Below are positions 19,701 through 27,121 of a stretch of 39,545 nucleotides of DNA, one piece after another. A program made the position numbers and the translations under genes. Under the pieces are notes generated by a model. It searched no databases. It was given only the letters and a program-made list of their open reading frames with translations, and was not told the DNA's origin. Position 1 is the first letter of the stretch, and every line of letters starts with the position of its first letter. The DNA is from Rhodospirillaceae bacterium (GTDB lineage: Bacteria > Pseudomonadota > Alphaproteobacteria > SP197): the NCBI GenBank assembly GCA_002722885.1, contig PBNE01000014.1, positions 261,277-300,821 on the forward strand, in the 5' to 3' direction.

Positions 19701-20224
19701 TGACTGAAGCCGTGGCCCGGAGCTATCACAAGGTCCTTGCGATCAAGGACGAGTACGAAGTCGCTCGACTCTTTCAAGACACTGATTTCAGACGGATGCT
19801 GTCCGAGACCTTTGAGCCCGGAGGCAGGGTCTACCTTCATCTCGCACCACCCCTTCTGAGTCGTACGAACCCTGCGACAGGCCGTCCGCAAAAGATCCGC
19901 TTTGGTGCCTGGGTTCTGCCGATCATGGCCATGATCGCCCGTTTCAAGAGTCTTCGCGGAACGCGTCTGGATCCCTTCGGCTATAGCGTGGAGCGGCGCG
20001 CAGAACGTGCTTTGATCGACCTCTACGAAGACGATCTCAGCTTCATTCTGTCCGACCTGACCGAAGCCAACCTGGAACTTGCAACCGCACTGGCTGCTCT
20101 GCCGCAGAACATCAAAGGGTTCGGACCGGTCAAGATGACCACGATGGAACACTACAACCAACGACGCAGAGATCTTCGCACCGCACTTGCGGCAGGACCC
20201 ACCGATGCCGTCGCAGCGCAATGA
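16757..20224 (+). CDS. Indolepyruvate:ferredoxin oxidoreductase, fused alpha-beta form
   Basis: This 1155-residue single-chain 2-oxoacid:ferredoxin oxidoreductase decarboxylates aryl pyruvates (from Trp, Phe, Tyr transamination) to acyl-CoA and reduced ferredoxin. The N-terminus (YARQEGRVLLSGTHALVRLP) and the GYRGSPLGGLDTALW segment match IorA-type alpha subunits. The TPP region includes IGDGTYVHSG and YNDAVAMTGGQP. A cysteine cluster CEGCGDCGLASNC at about 634-646 followed by CNTDMSCLNGFCP binds Fe-S centres. The gamma/IorB-like domain starts near GVGGTGVITLAQIL. The start is GTG 16757, since the conserved N-terminus has no ATG before it. It follows the sigma-54-type regulator by 8 nt and precedes an SDR gene by 21 nt. 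Confidence 0.93.
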   Translation: MSKASYSLDDRYARQEGRVLLSGTHALVRLPMLQHARDRAAGLNTACFITGYRGSPLGGLDTALWQARQHTEVHAIHFTPGVNEDLGATSVWGSQQTGLFDDATVDGVFAMFYAKGPGIDRSGDALKHGNTAGTSKHGGVLVLAGDDHTCKSSTSAHQSEFALIDAMIPVLHPAGAQEFLDFGLHGWAMSRFTGLWAGMKLVSDTVDTTTSVLIDPLRPAISLPDDALLPPEGVHLRWPDSALAKEERLHRYKIDLALTYAAANKLDRTVIEAPNARLGIVTTGKSYLDVRQALAQLGLDDAGTAEAGIRVYKVGMPWPLEPHGIKVFAKGLSELFVVEEKRGLIEPQIKDALYELSDAERPRVIGKKDDAGNTLLPSWNELSPAMIAQALVERLEANGGAGPLKERGSALARRLDAAQRDTALVSRIPYFCSGCPHSTSTRVPEGSEAFAGIGCHYLVQGMERNTLTFTQMGAEGANWIGLAPFRSSNHVFVNIGDGTYVHSGLLAIRAAVSAGVNVTYKILYNDAVAMTGGQPFEGSPSVAAITHQLYGEGVTRIVVVSDEPEKYSAGIDFARGVTVHHRDELNAVQQDLRQVPGVSALIYDQLCATEKRRRRKRGTLDDPPRRVVINEAVCEGCGDCGLASNCLSVTPVETEFGLKRQIDQSSCNTDMSCLNGFCPSFVTVEGAALRKPERQDHIPTARPLPEPDRPGLETPWSIVIAGVGGTGVITLAQILGWAAHIDGRGVAVLDQIGLAQKYGGVTSHVRIARDPAGLHASKIGVGEADLLLGCDLVQSGSAEVLACSDAASTTAMINSHGAPTGDFTRHPDATVPVDAILRRVAEATQETKHHDLTHWATALFGDSIAANMMLLGAAYQAGWLPLSPQAIDQAIMLNAVAVDLNRRAFAAGRLAVVDPDAILAAIRESRPEAEHRRLSSTLDESVQRRAEHLRLYQDASLAYRYTTMIDYVRATEAACDPTGTGLTEAVARSYHKVLAIKDEYEVARLFQDTDFRRMLSETFEPGGRVYLHLAPPLLSRTNPATGRPQKIRFGAWVLPIMAMIARFKSLRGTRLDPFGYSVERRAERALIDLYEDDLSFILSDLTEANLELATALAALPQNIKGFGPVKMTTMEHYNQRRRDLRTALAAGPTDAVAAQ

Positions 20225-20245
20225 TCTGAGCCAAGGGGAGAAGAT

Positions 20246-20971
20246 ATGAGCAACATCGAAGGCGGCGCCGCCGTCATCATCGGAGCAGGAGATGGTTTGG
20301 GTGCGGGGCTCGCGCGACAGTTCAGCATGGCCGGCATGGAGGTCGCCGTGGCGTCGCGCAGTGTCGCCAATGCGCAGCGGGTTGCCCATAGTGTCCCCAA
20401 CCCTGCCCGAGAGCATGTTCACGGCTATGCCTGCGATGCGACCGATGAACAATCCGTCGCCGAGTTCTTTAACACAGTCAGTGCCGAGCTCGGTCAACCG
20501 GATGTTGTGATCTACAATGCCAGCGGCTTTCTGATGAAGTCTGTCCTGGAGATCGAGGTCGACGAGTTAACCCGACAGTGGAACGTGACCTGTCTTGGCG
20601 GGTTCATCGTGGGACGCGAAGCTGCACGCCGTATGACCGATCAGGGCAGCGGTTCGATCATCTTCACGGGTGCCACCGCCTGCTACAAGGGCTCGGGCAA
20701 CTTTGCCGGGTTTGCAGTCGGCAAGTTCGGGTTACGGGCGCTGGCACAATCAATGGCGAGGGAGTTGGGTCCTCAGGGCGTCCATGTCGCCATCGTCAAC
20801 ATTGATGGTGAGATCAACGGCCCCGCACATGCCCATCAGATTCCGGAGCAGGGAATCGATTCCCTGCTCGATCCCGATGCCATCGCCGAGACCTATCTTG
20901 CGATCCACCGCCAGCATCACACGGCATGGACCCACGAAGTCGACCTGCGCCCGGCCATCGAACGCTGGTAG
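20246..20971 (+). CDS. SDR-family oxidoreductase with Phe in place of the catalytic Tyr
   Basis: This 241-residue short-chain dehydrogenase fold has the nucleotide motif IIGAGDGLGAGLA near the N-terminus and the YNASG stretch (NAG-type motif) at about 90. The usual YxxxK active site reads FAVGK (in GFAVGKFGLRALAQSMAREL), so Tyr is replaced by Phe, and the expected Ser in the preceding strand is in GATACYKG and not obvious. Lys is kept. An SDR subgroup with F-x-x-x-K exists, so this is probably a conserved variant, not damage. Normal hydride-transfer chemistry is uncertain. AAGGGGAGAAG precedes ATG 20246, a strong ribosome binding site. It is the third gene after the regulator and the oxidoreductase. 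Confidence 0.85.
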   Translation: MSNIEGGAAVIIGAGDGLGAGLARQFSMAGMEVAVASRSVANAQRVAHSVPNPAREHVHGYACDATDEQSVAEFFNTVSAELGQPDVVIYNASGFLMKSVLEIEVDELTRQWNVTCLGGFIVGREAARRMTDQGSGSIIFTGATACYKGSGNFAGFAVGKFGLRALAQSMARELGPQGVHVAIVNIDGEINGPAHAHQIPEQGIDSLLDPDAIAETYLAIHRQHHTAWTHEVDLRPAIERW

Positions 20972-20977
20972 CGGCCC

Positions 20978-21307
20978 TCAGTACGCTTCACCGCGGGCCG
21001 CCGCTTCGGCGGCGCGGCGTTTCTCGCCTTCTTCGAAGATGGCGATCTTCTCGGCCGGTGCCTTCTCCTGATGCTTGGCCTTGTACTCGCGATAGGGCAT
21101 GCCGTAGATGACCCGACGCGCCCCATCGTAGTCGAGATCGACACCGCGCTCTTCGGCCTCGGCCCGATACCACTTGGCCAGGCAGTTGCGGCAGAAATCC
21201 GCCAGGTTCATAAGGTCGATGTTCTGGATTTCGGGCTTGCGCTCGAAATGATCGCGCAGACGTCGGAAAACCGCCGCTTCGATCTCTGTCTTCGTTGCAT
21301 CATCCAT
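20978..21307 (-). CDS. DUF1244 domain protein
   Basis: This 109-residue small protein of the DUF1244 family is common in alphaproteobacteria. Its core IDLMNLADFCRNCLAKWYR and the following GARRVIYGMPYREYKAKHQ are characteristic. The C-terminal tail is rich in Ala, Arg and Glu. The CRNC pair within the core could bind a metal or be redox active, but no function is known to me. Start ATG 21307 has GGAGAG upstream; the five extra codons to 21322 are not needed. It converges with the SDR gene, ending 6 nt away. Confidence 0.85.
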   Translation of the reverse strand: MDDATKTEIEAAVFRRLRDHFERKPEIQNIDLMNLADFCRNCLAKWYRAEAEERGVDLDYDGARRVIYGMPYREYKAKHQEKAPAEKIAIFEEGEKRRAAEAAARGEAY

Positions 21308-21366
21308 GATGACTCTCCGCAATTCTTTGGCTTCTGACCTTCATGTGGTCAGCCTGCCGTGGTGTC

Positions 21367-21914
21367 TCAAGACGTTTCGGCTGCGGTTTGTTCAACAACC
21401 TGCATGACCACAGCACGCAGCGCTTCGTCCCGGTTGTCATCCCCGCCGGCATCCGCAAAGTAATGCGCCTGGTTCATCAAATCGATGCGCATGTCCTCGT
21501 CATCTATGCCGACATGGACATGCATCCCGCAGATCAACAATCGGCGGGCCACCGCCTGCATGTCACGCGCGAGCCCCTCATAACGTTCCTTGGGGGCGTA
21601 GTTCTGGTCACGCCAACCCCCGGACGGATGGGTCGACGCGGCGAGCGGGGCAATCCGTGGTTTGCGGCGATCCGAACCACACCGCTGCGAAGTCGCTTCA
21701 GTTCGGCACGAACCTCACTGATGTTGCCGCAGACCCTAGTGCCGATTTCGACCTGCGCCTACAGGAACTCCGGCGACACCTGCTCACCCAGTTCGGCCGT
21801 GCAATCTTCGATGAACACATCCGGCACGCCCTGTGCCAGGTTGCCGGTTTCGAGATCAACGAGGAGATACTCCTCTTCGACACCCATCGTCAGCGGCGGT
21901 TCCTGGACGCTCAT
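21367..21914 (-). pseudogene. YbdK-type carboxylate-amine ligase (gamma-glutamylcysteine ligase-like), decayed
   Basis: From ATG 21914 the frame reads MSVQEPPLTMGVEEEYLLVD, a YbdK/GCS2 N-terminus. There is a stop TAG at 21759-21761 after SPEFL, homology continuing as [21 protein letters not shown] one-base deletion follows near 21647-21651, after which the frame reads [15 protein letters not shown] and then [19 protein letters not shown]. At about 21462 the sequence jumps to what looks like the C-terminal tail ([16 protein letters not shown]) and a normal stop. So the central and catalytic ~200 residues appear deleted while both ends remain. It starts 3 nt after the stop of the N-formylglutamate amidohydrolase-like gene, a pairing often seen in alphaproteobacteria. 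The usual length is ~370-400 residues. Confidence 0.85.
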
Positions 21915-21917
21915 TGA

Positions 21918-22745
21918 TCAGACCTCGTGGCGGTAGAGGTTGTCGTCGGCCAACACCGCCGAAAAGGCGTCGATCATGATGTCGGTCCAGCGATCAACAC
22001 CGGCATCGCTATCGATTAGGTCCTGGCGAATCTCGATCTGAACATTCGCCCTGCCCTGGCGCGCAGCATGAAGAGGCATCGTGTAACCCTGCGGCGACGA
22101 CGCCGTGTAGGGCTCGTTGTCGCCGACACACAAATCACCCCTGCGTTGAAGGTGGTCCATGAGAGGCAGAGCCAGGCGGCCATCACGATCCCACAACACA
22201 CCGATGTGCCATGGTCGTTCGCCGATGCCCATCACCGGCGTGAAGCTGTGCATCATGATCACGGCCGGCACCACACCGCGCATTTCGACACCCTCGAGAA
22301 CCGCTGCGCATGCCTCGTGATAAGGCCAATAACAGGCATCGGCGCGTTCGTCTGCCTGTGCGGCCGACAGGTGCTGATTGGCTGGAATGGTAGTACCGTC
22401 ACTCACCGCGACGATTGATTGCTCGTCGTCGAGCTTGCGATTGCAGTCGATCACAAGACGCGAATAGCCAGCCAGAACACCCGGCGCATCAAAATGTGTG
22501 CAAAGGCGCCGTGTAATCTCCGCAGCGCCGATATCCCAGCCAATGTGACGATCGAGCTCATCCTGTGGCAGGCCGAGTCCATCGAGCGCTTCCGGAACCT
22601 TGTTGCTGGCGTGATCACACAGAAACGCCGCCGAAGCGCTGCCACGAGGGTTGATGATCTCATAGGGTGCGGGATCATCGGGCCCCAGCAAGGGGTCACC
22701 GGGGGCCTGCATATCGCTGAAGGGGTCTCTTCGCACGGAATCCAT
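21918..22745 (-). CDS. N-formylglutamate amidohydrolase family protein
   Basis: This 275-residue protein of the FGase/HutG-like family hydrolyses N-acyl or N-formyl glutamate-type amides. Family segments include LCDHASNKVP with a likely zinc His, RHIGWDIGA, SRLVIDCNR, and MMHSFTPVMGIGERPWHIGVL. The C-terminal IEIRQDLI (metal/substrate region) is present. No his-utilisation genes are near, so a role in histidine breakdown is not supported. In related genomes this gene sits with a YbdK-type ligase, as here, where the ligase is broken. The intact gene may therefore have lost its partner pathway step. The ribosome binding site before ATG 22745 is weak; it is divergent from the glycerate kinase gene. 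Confidence 0.88.
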   Translation of the reverse strand: MDSVRRDPFSDMQAPGDPLLGPDDPAPYEIINPRGSASAAFLCDHASNKVPEALDGLGLPQDELDRHIGWDIGAAEITRRLCTHFDAPGVLAGYSRLVIDCNRKLDDEQSIVAVSDGTTIPANQHLSAAQADERADACYWPYHEACAAVLEGVEMRGVVPAVIMMHSFTPVMGIGERPWHIGVLWDRDGRLALPLMDHLQRRGDLCVGDNEPYTASSPQGYTMPLHAARQGRANVQIEIRQDLIDSDAGVDRWTDIMIDAFSAVLADDNLYRHEV

Positions 22746-22859
22746 GGGGCCGGACTATATCGGGCAGCCATGATCACCAGAAGAACCATTTGACCGTGAA
22801 TCCGTACGACAATGCCGGAATCGTTGCATTTGCGGGAGCCGTCGTGCCAGAACGCCGCC

Positions 22860-24128
22860 ATGATTGATGATCCCCGCCAGTTTCTCTGCACACTCTTCGA
22901 CAAGGCTGTCGAGACGGCAGGTGCAGAGCGATGTCTCAAGAACCACCTCCCGACACCGCCCCGAGGCCGTACGGTCATCGTTGGCGCCGGAAAAGCCGCT
23001 GCTGCCATGGCATCTGCTGTCGAGGCCAGATGGTCTGGCGAACTCACGGGCGTTGTGGTGACTCCCTATGGCCACGGCGCACCCACCCGGTATATCGAAG
23101 TCGTCGAAGCCTCACATCCGGTGCCCGATGACGCCGGTACTCGTGGCGCTCGCCAGGTGCTGGAGGCCGTCCAGGGCCTCAGCGAGGACGATCTGGTCCT
23201 GTGCCTGATTTCCGGCGGCGGGTCGGCACTGCTGGCCTATCCGGCCGACGGCATTGCCCTGGACGACAAACGTACGATCACCAGGGCTCTCCTCCGCTCG
23301 GGTGCATCCATTCACGAGATCAACTGTGTCAGGAAACATCTTTCGGCAATCAAGGGCGGCCGGCTGGCAACCCTCGCTGCCCCCACCACGGTCCTGACGC
23401 TCGCCATTTCCGATGTGCCGGGCGACGACATCTCGGTCATCGCATCCGGACCGACGGTCGCCGACCCCAGTACGCGTGACGAGGCTGTCGCGCTGCTGAA
23501 GCAGTATCGCATCGAAGCCCCGACGGCCGTGTGGTCCTGGCTTGAGCGACCGGAGAGCGAGACCCCCAAACCCGGTGATCCCGCCCTCGGACGTTCGGGG
23601 GCCGCTATCATCGCGACGCCACAGGACAGCCTGAACGCCGCTGCGGACTATGCTCGCTCGAAGGGCGTGACACCTATCGTCCTGGGCGACACGATCGAAG
23701 GCGAGGCACGCGACGTTGCTCTGGTCCATGCCGCGATCGCCCGTGAAGTCGTCACCAACGGACGCCTGGCTGCTCCTCCGGCCGTGATCATCTCCGGCGG
23801 AGAGACAACGGTTACTCTGCGCGGCGAAGGGGGCAGTGGCGGGCGCAATCAGGAGTTTCTCCTGGCTCTGGCCGGAGCGCTGAACGGCATGCGCGGTGTT
23901 CATGCACTGGCCTGCGACACAGACGGCATCGACGGCTTCAGCAAGGCGGCTGGTGCCGTGATCGATCCGACAACGCCGGAACGTGCCGCGGCACTGAATA
24001 TCTCACTGACAGCCATGCTCGAACGTCAGGATAGCTTCGGTTTCTTCGACGCCCTGGGCGATTCCGTTGTTACGGGACCGACACGGACCAACGTCAACGA
24101 CTTCCGTGCTATCCTGATCCTGACCTGA
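22860..24128 (+). CDS. Glycerate 2-kinase (MOFRL/DUF4147 family)
   Basis: This 422-residue class II glycerate kinase phosphorylates D-glycerate to 2-phosphoglycerate using ATP. The N-terminal DUF4147 Rossmann-like domain begins with VIVGAGKAAAAMASAVEARW and contains the phosphate-binding CLISGGGSALLAYPA and INCVRKHLSAIKGGRLA. The C-terminal MOFRL domain has VIISGGETTVTLRGEGGSGG followed by RNQEFLLALAGAL, and ends TRTNVNDFRAILI. I start it at ATG 22860 because upstream codons to 22812 are not family-like. It is 21 nt before pyruvate kinase, an arrangement that moves glycerate carbon to pyruvate after enolase. Glycolate oxidase genes lie 3 kb away on the other strand, suggesting a glyoxylate-to-glycerate supply. 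Confidence 0.92.
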   Translation: MIDDPRQFLCTLFDKAVETAGAERCLKNHLPTPPRGRTVIVGAGKAAAAMASAVEARWSGELTGVVVTPYGHGAPTRYIEVVEASHPVPDDAGTRGARQVLEAVQGLSEDDLVLCLISGGGSALLAYPADGIALDDKRTITRALLRSGASIHEINCVRKHLSAIKGGRLATLAAPTTVLTLAISDVPGDDISVIASGPTVADPSTRDEAVALLKQYRIEAPTAVWSWLERPESETPKPGDPALGRSGAAIIATPQDSLNAAADYARSKGVTPIVLGDTIEGEARDVALVHAAIAREVVTNGRLAAPPAVIISGGETTVTLRGEGGSGGRNQEFLLALAGALNGMRGVHALACDTDGIDGFSKAAGAVIDPTTPERAAALNISLTAMLERQDSFGFFDALGDSVVTGPTRTNVNDFRAILILT

Positions 24129-24149
24129 ACGAGGGACACCACCATCACG

Positions 24150-25565
24150 ATGCGAGCAACGATGCGGCGGGACAGACAAGCGAAGATCGTGGCCACCTTG
24201 GGGCCTGCCACTTCGTCGCCCGAAGCCATCACCGAACTGTTCGAGGCCGGTGTCGACGTCTTCCGGCTGAACATGAGCCACGGTGACGCCGACGATCACC
24301 GGGCGCGCTACAACTTTCTGCGTGAGCTTGAGGTCGCCAAAGGTCGGCCAGTGGGGATTCTCGCCGATCTGCAGGGTCCGAAACTCCGCATCGGCCAGTT
24401 TGTGGAGGGCGAGGTCCAGCTGGAGCGTGGCCAGTCGTTCCATCTGGATATGGATGAAACACCCGGTGACACGACACGGATCGGCATGCCCCATCCGGAA
24501 ATCTTTGCAACCGTCAAGCCCGGCCACCAGATTCTCCTGGACGATGGTCGTGTGGTGCTTCGTGTTGATGACTGCGGACCGGACTTCGCGACTACAACGG
24601 TCGAGGCCGGCGATTACCTTTCGAACAACAAGGGTCTTAATCTTCCGGGTGTTCAGCTTCCGATCGCGGCCCTGACAGAGAAAGACCGGGAGGACCTTGC
24701 CTTTGCCCTGGAGCTCGGCGCCGACTGGGTCGCGCTTTCATTTGTGCAGCGGCCCGAAGACATCGCCGAAGCCCGTGAGCTTGTCGCCGGCCGGGCCGCC
24801 GTGATGGCCAAGCTCGAGAAGCCCAGCGCTATCGACAGCCTTCAGGGGATTGTTGAACTGGCCGACGGGATCATGGTGGCGCGCGGCGACCTGGGTGTTG
24901 AGCTCAAGCCCGAAGAGGTGCCAGGTCTGCAGAAGCGAATCGTGCGCGCCTGCCGCCAGGCCGGCAAGCCGGTCATCGTGGCGACACAGATGCTGGAGTC
25001 GATGATTGATTCACCGACACCCACCCGCGCCGAGGCCTCCGACGTTGCCACCGCTGTCTATGACGGAGCTGATGCTCTGATGCTGTCAGGCGAAACAGCT
25101 GTCGGAGAGTACCCGGGAGAGGCCGTTGCGATGATGGATCGCATCATGGTGACGGTCGAAAACGACCCGCTCTATGATCCCTTTTCCACTCTACCCGAGG
25201 CGACCAGTGCCGACGCCATCTCGGCGGCGGCCCGGCAAGTCGCCCAAACTGTGAATGCCAGCGCCATCGTGACCTACTCGGTCTCCGGCGCCACGACCCT
25301 GCGGGCCTCCCGCGTGCGGCCCGATGCGCCGATCCTCGGCCTGACACCGAAGATCACATCAGCGCGACGGCTGGCCCTGGTCTGGGGCGTTCATTCGGTC
25401 CACACCGAAGATGCACAGGACTTCGCCGACATGGTTCGCCGGGCCTGCACCCTCTCGAGAGAAGAGGGTTTTGCGGATCCCGGCGACCGCATCATCATTA
25501 CTGCCGGTGTTCCGTTCGGCACGCCCGGCGCGACCAACACACTGCGGATCGCCTGGATCGACTAG
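24150..25565 (+). CDS. pyk: Pyruvate kinase
   Basis: This 471-residue enzyme converts PEP and ADP to pyruvate and ATP. The N-terminal RQAKIVATLGPATSSPEAI and FRLNMSHGDADDH segments are present. So is the catalytic block VMAKLEKPSAIDSLQGI then ADGIMVARGDLGVEL, which contains the signature Lys and the metal-binding Glu/Asp. The ATQMLESMIDSPTPTRAEAS loop and the C-terminal alpha/beta domain ending GTPGATNTLRIAWI complete the chain. The ATG at 24162 is a possible alternative start giving four fewer residues. It follows the glycerate kinase by 21 nt and is likely co-transcribed, so this copy may serve glycerate catabolism rather than general glycolysis. Confidence 0.94.
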   Translation: MRATMRRDRQAKIVATLGPATSSPEAITELFEAGVDVFRLNMSHGDADDHRARYNFLRELEVAKGRPVGILADLQGPKLRIGQFVEGEVQLERGQSFHLDMDETPGDTTRIGMPHPEIFATVKPGHQILLDDGRVVLRVDDCGPDFATTTVEAGDYLSNNKGLNLPGVQLPIAALTEKDREDLAFALELGADWVALSFVQRPEDIAEARELVAGRAAVMAKLEKPSAIDSLQGIVELADGIMVARGDLGVELKPEEVPGLQKRIVRACRQAGKPVIVATQMLESMIDSPTPTRAEASDVATAVYDGADALMLSGETAVGEYPGEAVAMMDRIMVTVENDPLYDPFSTLPEATSADAISAAARQVAQTVNASAIVTYSVSGATTLRASRVRPDAPILGLTPKITSARRLALVWGVHSVHTEDAQDFADMVRRACTLSREEGFADPGDRIIITAGVPFGTPGATNTLRIAWID

Positions 25566-25581
25566 GCTCAGGACGCATTGA

Positions 25582-26065
25582 TCACAACCAGAAGGCTATG
25601 GTTGCCGCGATGCAGGGTGTGATGCCACGCTCTGCCAGGGCCTATCGAAACTAGTCGCTGTCATAGCCCTTGTCTCCGAACAATTCTGTGGCCCCAGGCA
25701 AGGAGGGCAAGAGCAGGAAAGCGCCCTTGTGATCGCTCATCTGGCGATGGGCCGTCCCTGGCCGTCGCACACGGCATGGATTTTGGAGTTCAGGCCGACT
25801 TTGGTGCGCCCGATACGTCTGGGAAGAGCCCCTCTTTTAGCAGGCTTGCCGACGTGCGGTGCGCCTTGAGATGGGTCGCGTCGATCATGATCCGGTCGGG
25901 CTCGCCGGCCTGACCGGCAAGTTCGGCAAAGATCCGGTTGAACACACCCATCCGGCTCCAACGAATGAAGCGGTTGTAGATCGTCTTGTGAGGGCCATGG
26001 GATAACGGGAAGGACGGCTTGATCCGGCGCATCTGCGCCTCGCTCAGCAGAAATAGACCATCCAT
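25582..26065 (-). mobile_element. IS5-family (IS427-like) transposase fossil with internal deletions
   Basis: From ATG 26065, with a near-perfect AAGGAGGTG ahead of it, the frame reads MDGLFLLSEAQMRRIKPSFP, a DUF4096 transposase N-terminus. After PLSHG about 30 residues are missing and it resumes at PHKTIYNRFIRWSRMGVFN, then IMIDATHLKAHRTSASLLK. Homology then moves to the -1 frame (RRIGRTKVGLNSKIHAVCDG). In this IS group that can be natural programmed frameshifting. A second gap and stop follow GRPIAR. Homology returns as QMSDHKGA and then LFGDKGYDSD, with two in-frame stops. It then jumps to CIAATIAFWL and a stop, which looks like the normal C-terminus. About 160 of ~260 codons remain. I could not fix the terminal inverted repeats. 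It is not functional. Confidence 0.85.
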
Positions 26066-26080
26066 CACAAGCACCTCCTT

Positions 26081-26517
26081 GAGGCGCTCAGTGAATCAAG
26101 CCAGCACAAGCTGAGCAAGGGACCAGCTACACTGAAACTGGTCCAGGCAGCGCGAGGCAGTCCGGCCAAGCGGACGTGCCTGGAGGCTGGTTGCGATGCC
26201 CGAATGAATTTTCGGCACAGACCCGTCCGTCAATGCATCGGTCAAAAAATGGAACCCATTGTTCGCGAGACAGAGCCTTTCGGTTAGTATCGGGTCGAAT
26301 TTGGCATTCGACTGGAGAATAACAGATGAAGCCAAAATACTTTTGCATTATTTGAAAAGTAATAGCCAACCGTTGGAAATTCATGACATAGGCTTAGACT
26401 CTTGCTTATGATATTGATCGTAAGGTGCCTTGCCAGGGTCACGACCTAAACGGCTGAGTATTCTAGCGGGTCTGGTCGCGAGTGATTTAATAGGTCCTGA
26501 GCCTAGATACGGCAAGA
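26081..26517. other. Gene-free stretch, AT-richer than its surroundings
   Basis: No frame here has a convincing start, ribosome binding site or recognisable protein. Part near 26290-26420 is clearly AT-richer than the flanking genes. An inverted repeat GGACCAG/CTGGTCC occupies 26120-26126 and 26138-26144. The first ~30 nt may be the end of the IS5-type fossil. The rest may be more degraded insertion DNA, but I cannot show that. Confidence 0.5.
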
Positions 26518-27075
26518 TCAGATCGTTTCGCCTTCAACCTCGCGGGACAACTCGTCGATGCGCTCCTGGACATTTTCCATGTGGGGGTTCTGACGTAGCG
26601 CTTCGCGCAACCAGCGGAGAGCCTCGGCCGGTTCGTCGCGAGCGATGTATATCAGCCCTAGGCCCGACAACGCACCAAAATGACGCGGCTCAAGTTCGAT
26701 GACCTTGAGGCAGTCTTCTATCGATTCGTCGTAGCGACGCACCATGTAGAGTACGGTCGCCCGCTTGTTCCAGGCTTCGGCAAACTCCGGTGCAACCTCG
26801 ATGAGGCGGGAGAACATGGCGATGGCCTCATAAACATCGCCAACCTGCATCGCGCGGGTTCCCCCGTGCATCAGTTGGTTGAGTCCGTCATCGTGCGCTT
26901 CGGTCCAGAGCGCCCAGATGTAACTCTGGATCAGCTGTGCCTCGGCTCCGTCGGATGTCTCATGGAGTTGCTCGAAGAGATTATCGAGGCGTGGGTCGTC
27001 CTGAGCGGACAAGGCCGGGGACGCGGTCAGCATCATGAAGACTGCTGTGGCCATGAGGCGGGACAGGCATTGCAT
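26518..27075 (-). CDS. Exported TPR-repeat protein
   Basis: This 185-residue protein has an N-terminal signal peptide (MQCLSRLMATAVFMMLTASP, likely cut after ALSA) and so is probably periplasmic. The mature part has about three tetratricopeptide repeats: VGDVYEAIAMFSRLIEVAPE, then AWNKRATVLYMVRRYDESIE with DCLKVIELEP, then ALSGLGLIYIARDEPAEALR. TPRs mediate protein-protein contacts; no partner can be named. It follows the ArfA-like ORF by 46 nt and may be read from the glc transcript only if the hairpin in between is not a complete terminator. Confidence 0.85.
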   Translation of the reverse strand: MQCLSRLMATAVFMMLTASPALSAQDDPRLDNLFEQLHETSDGAEAQLIQSYIWALWTEAHDDGLNQLMHGGTRAMQVGDVYEAIAMFSRLIEVAPEFAEAWNKRATVLYMVRRYDESIEDCLKVIELEPRHFGALSGLGLIYIARDEPAEALRWLREALRQNPHMENVQERIDELSREVEGETI

Positions 27076-27121
27076 GCATCGACTCTAGAAAGACTGTTGC
27101 CCACTGCCAAGCCGGCGCTGC

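Noticed and set aside
20998..21012. GC-rich inverted repeat CCGCCG-CTT-CGGCGG as a terminator between SDR and DUF1244 genes
   Set aside because: It lies within the DUF1244 coding sequence, in an Ala/Arg-rich tail, and has no U-tract; codon composition explains it.
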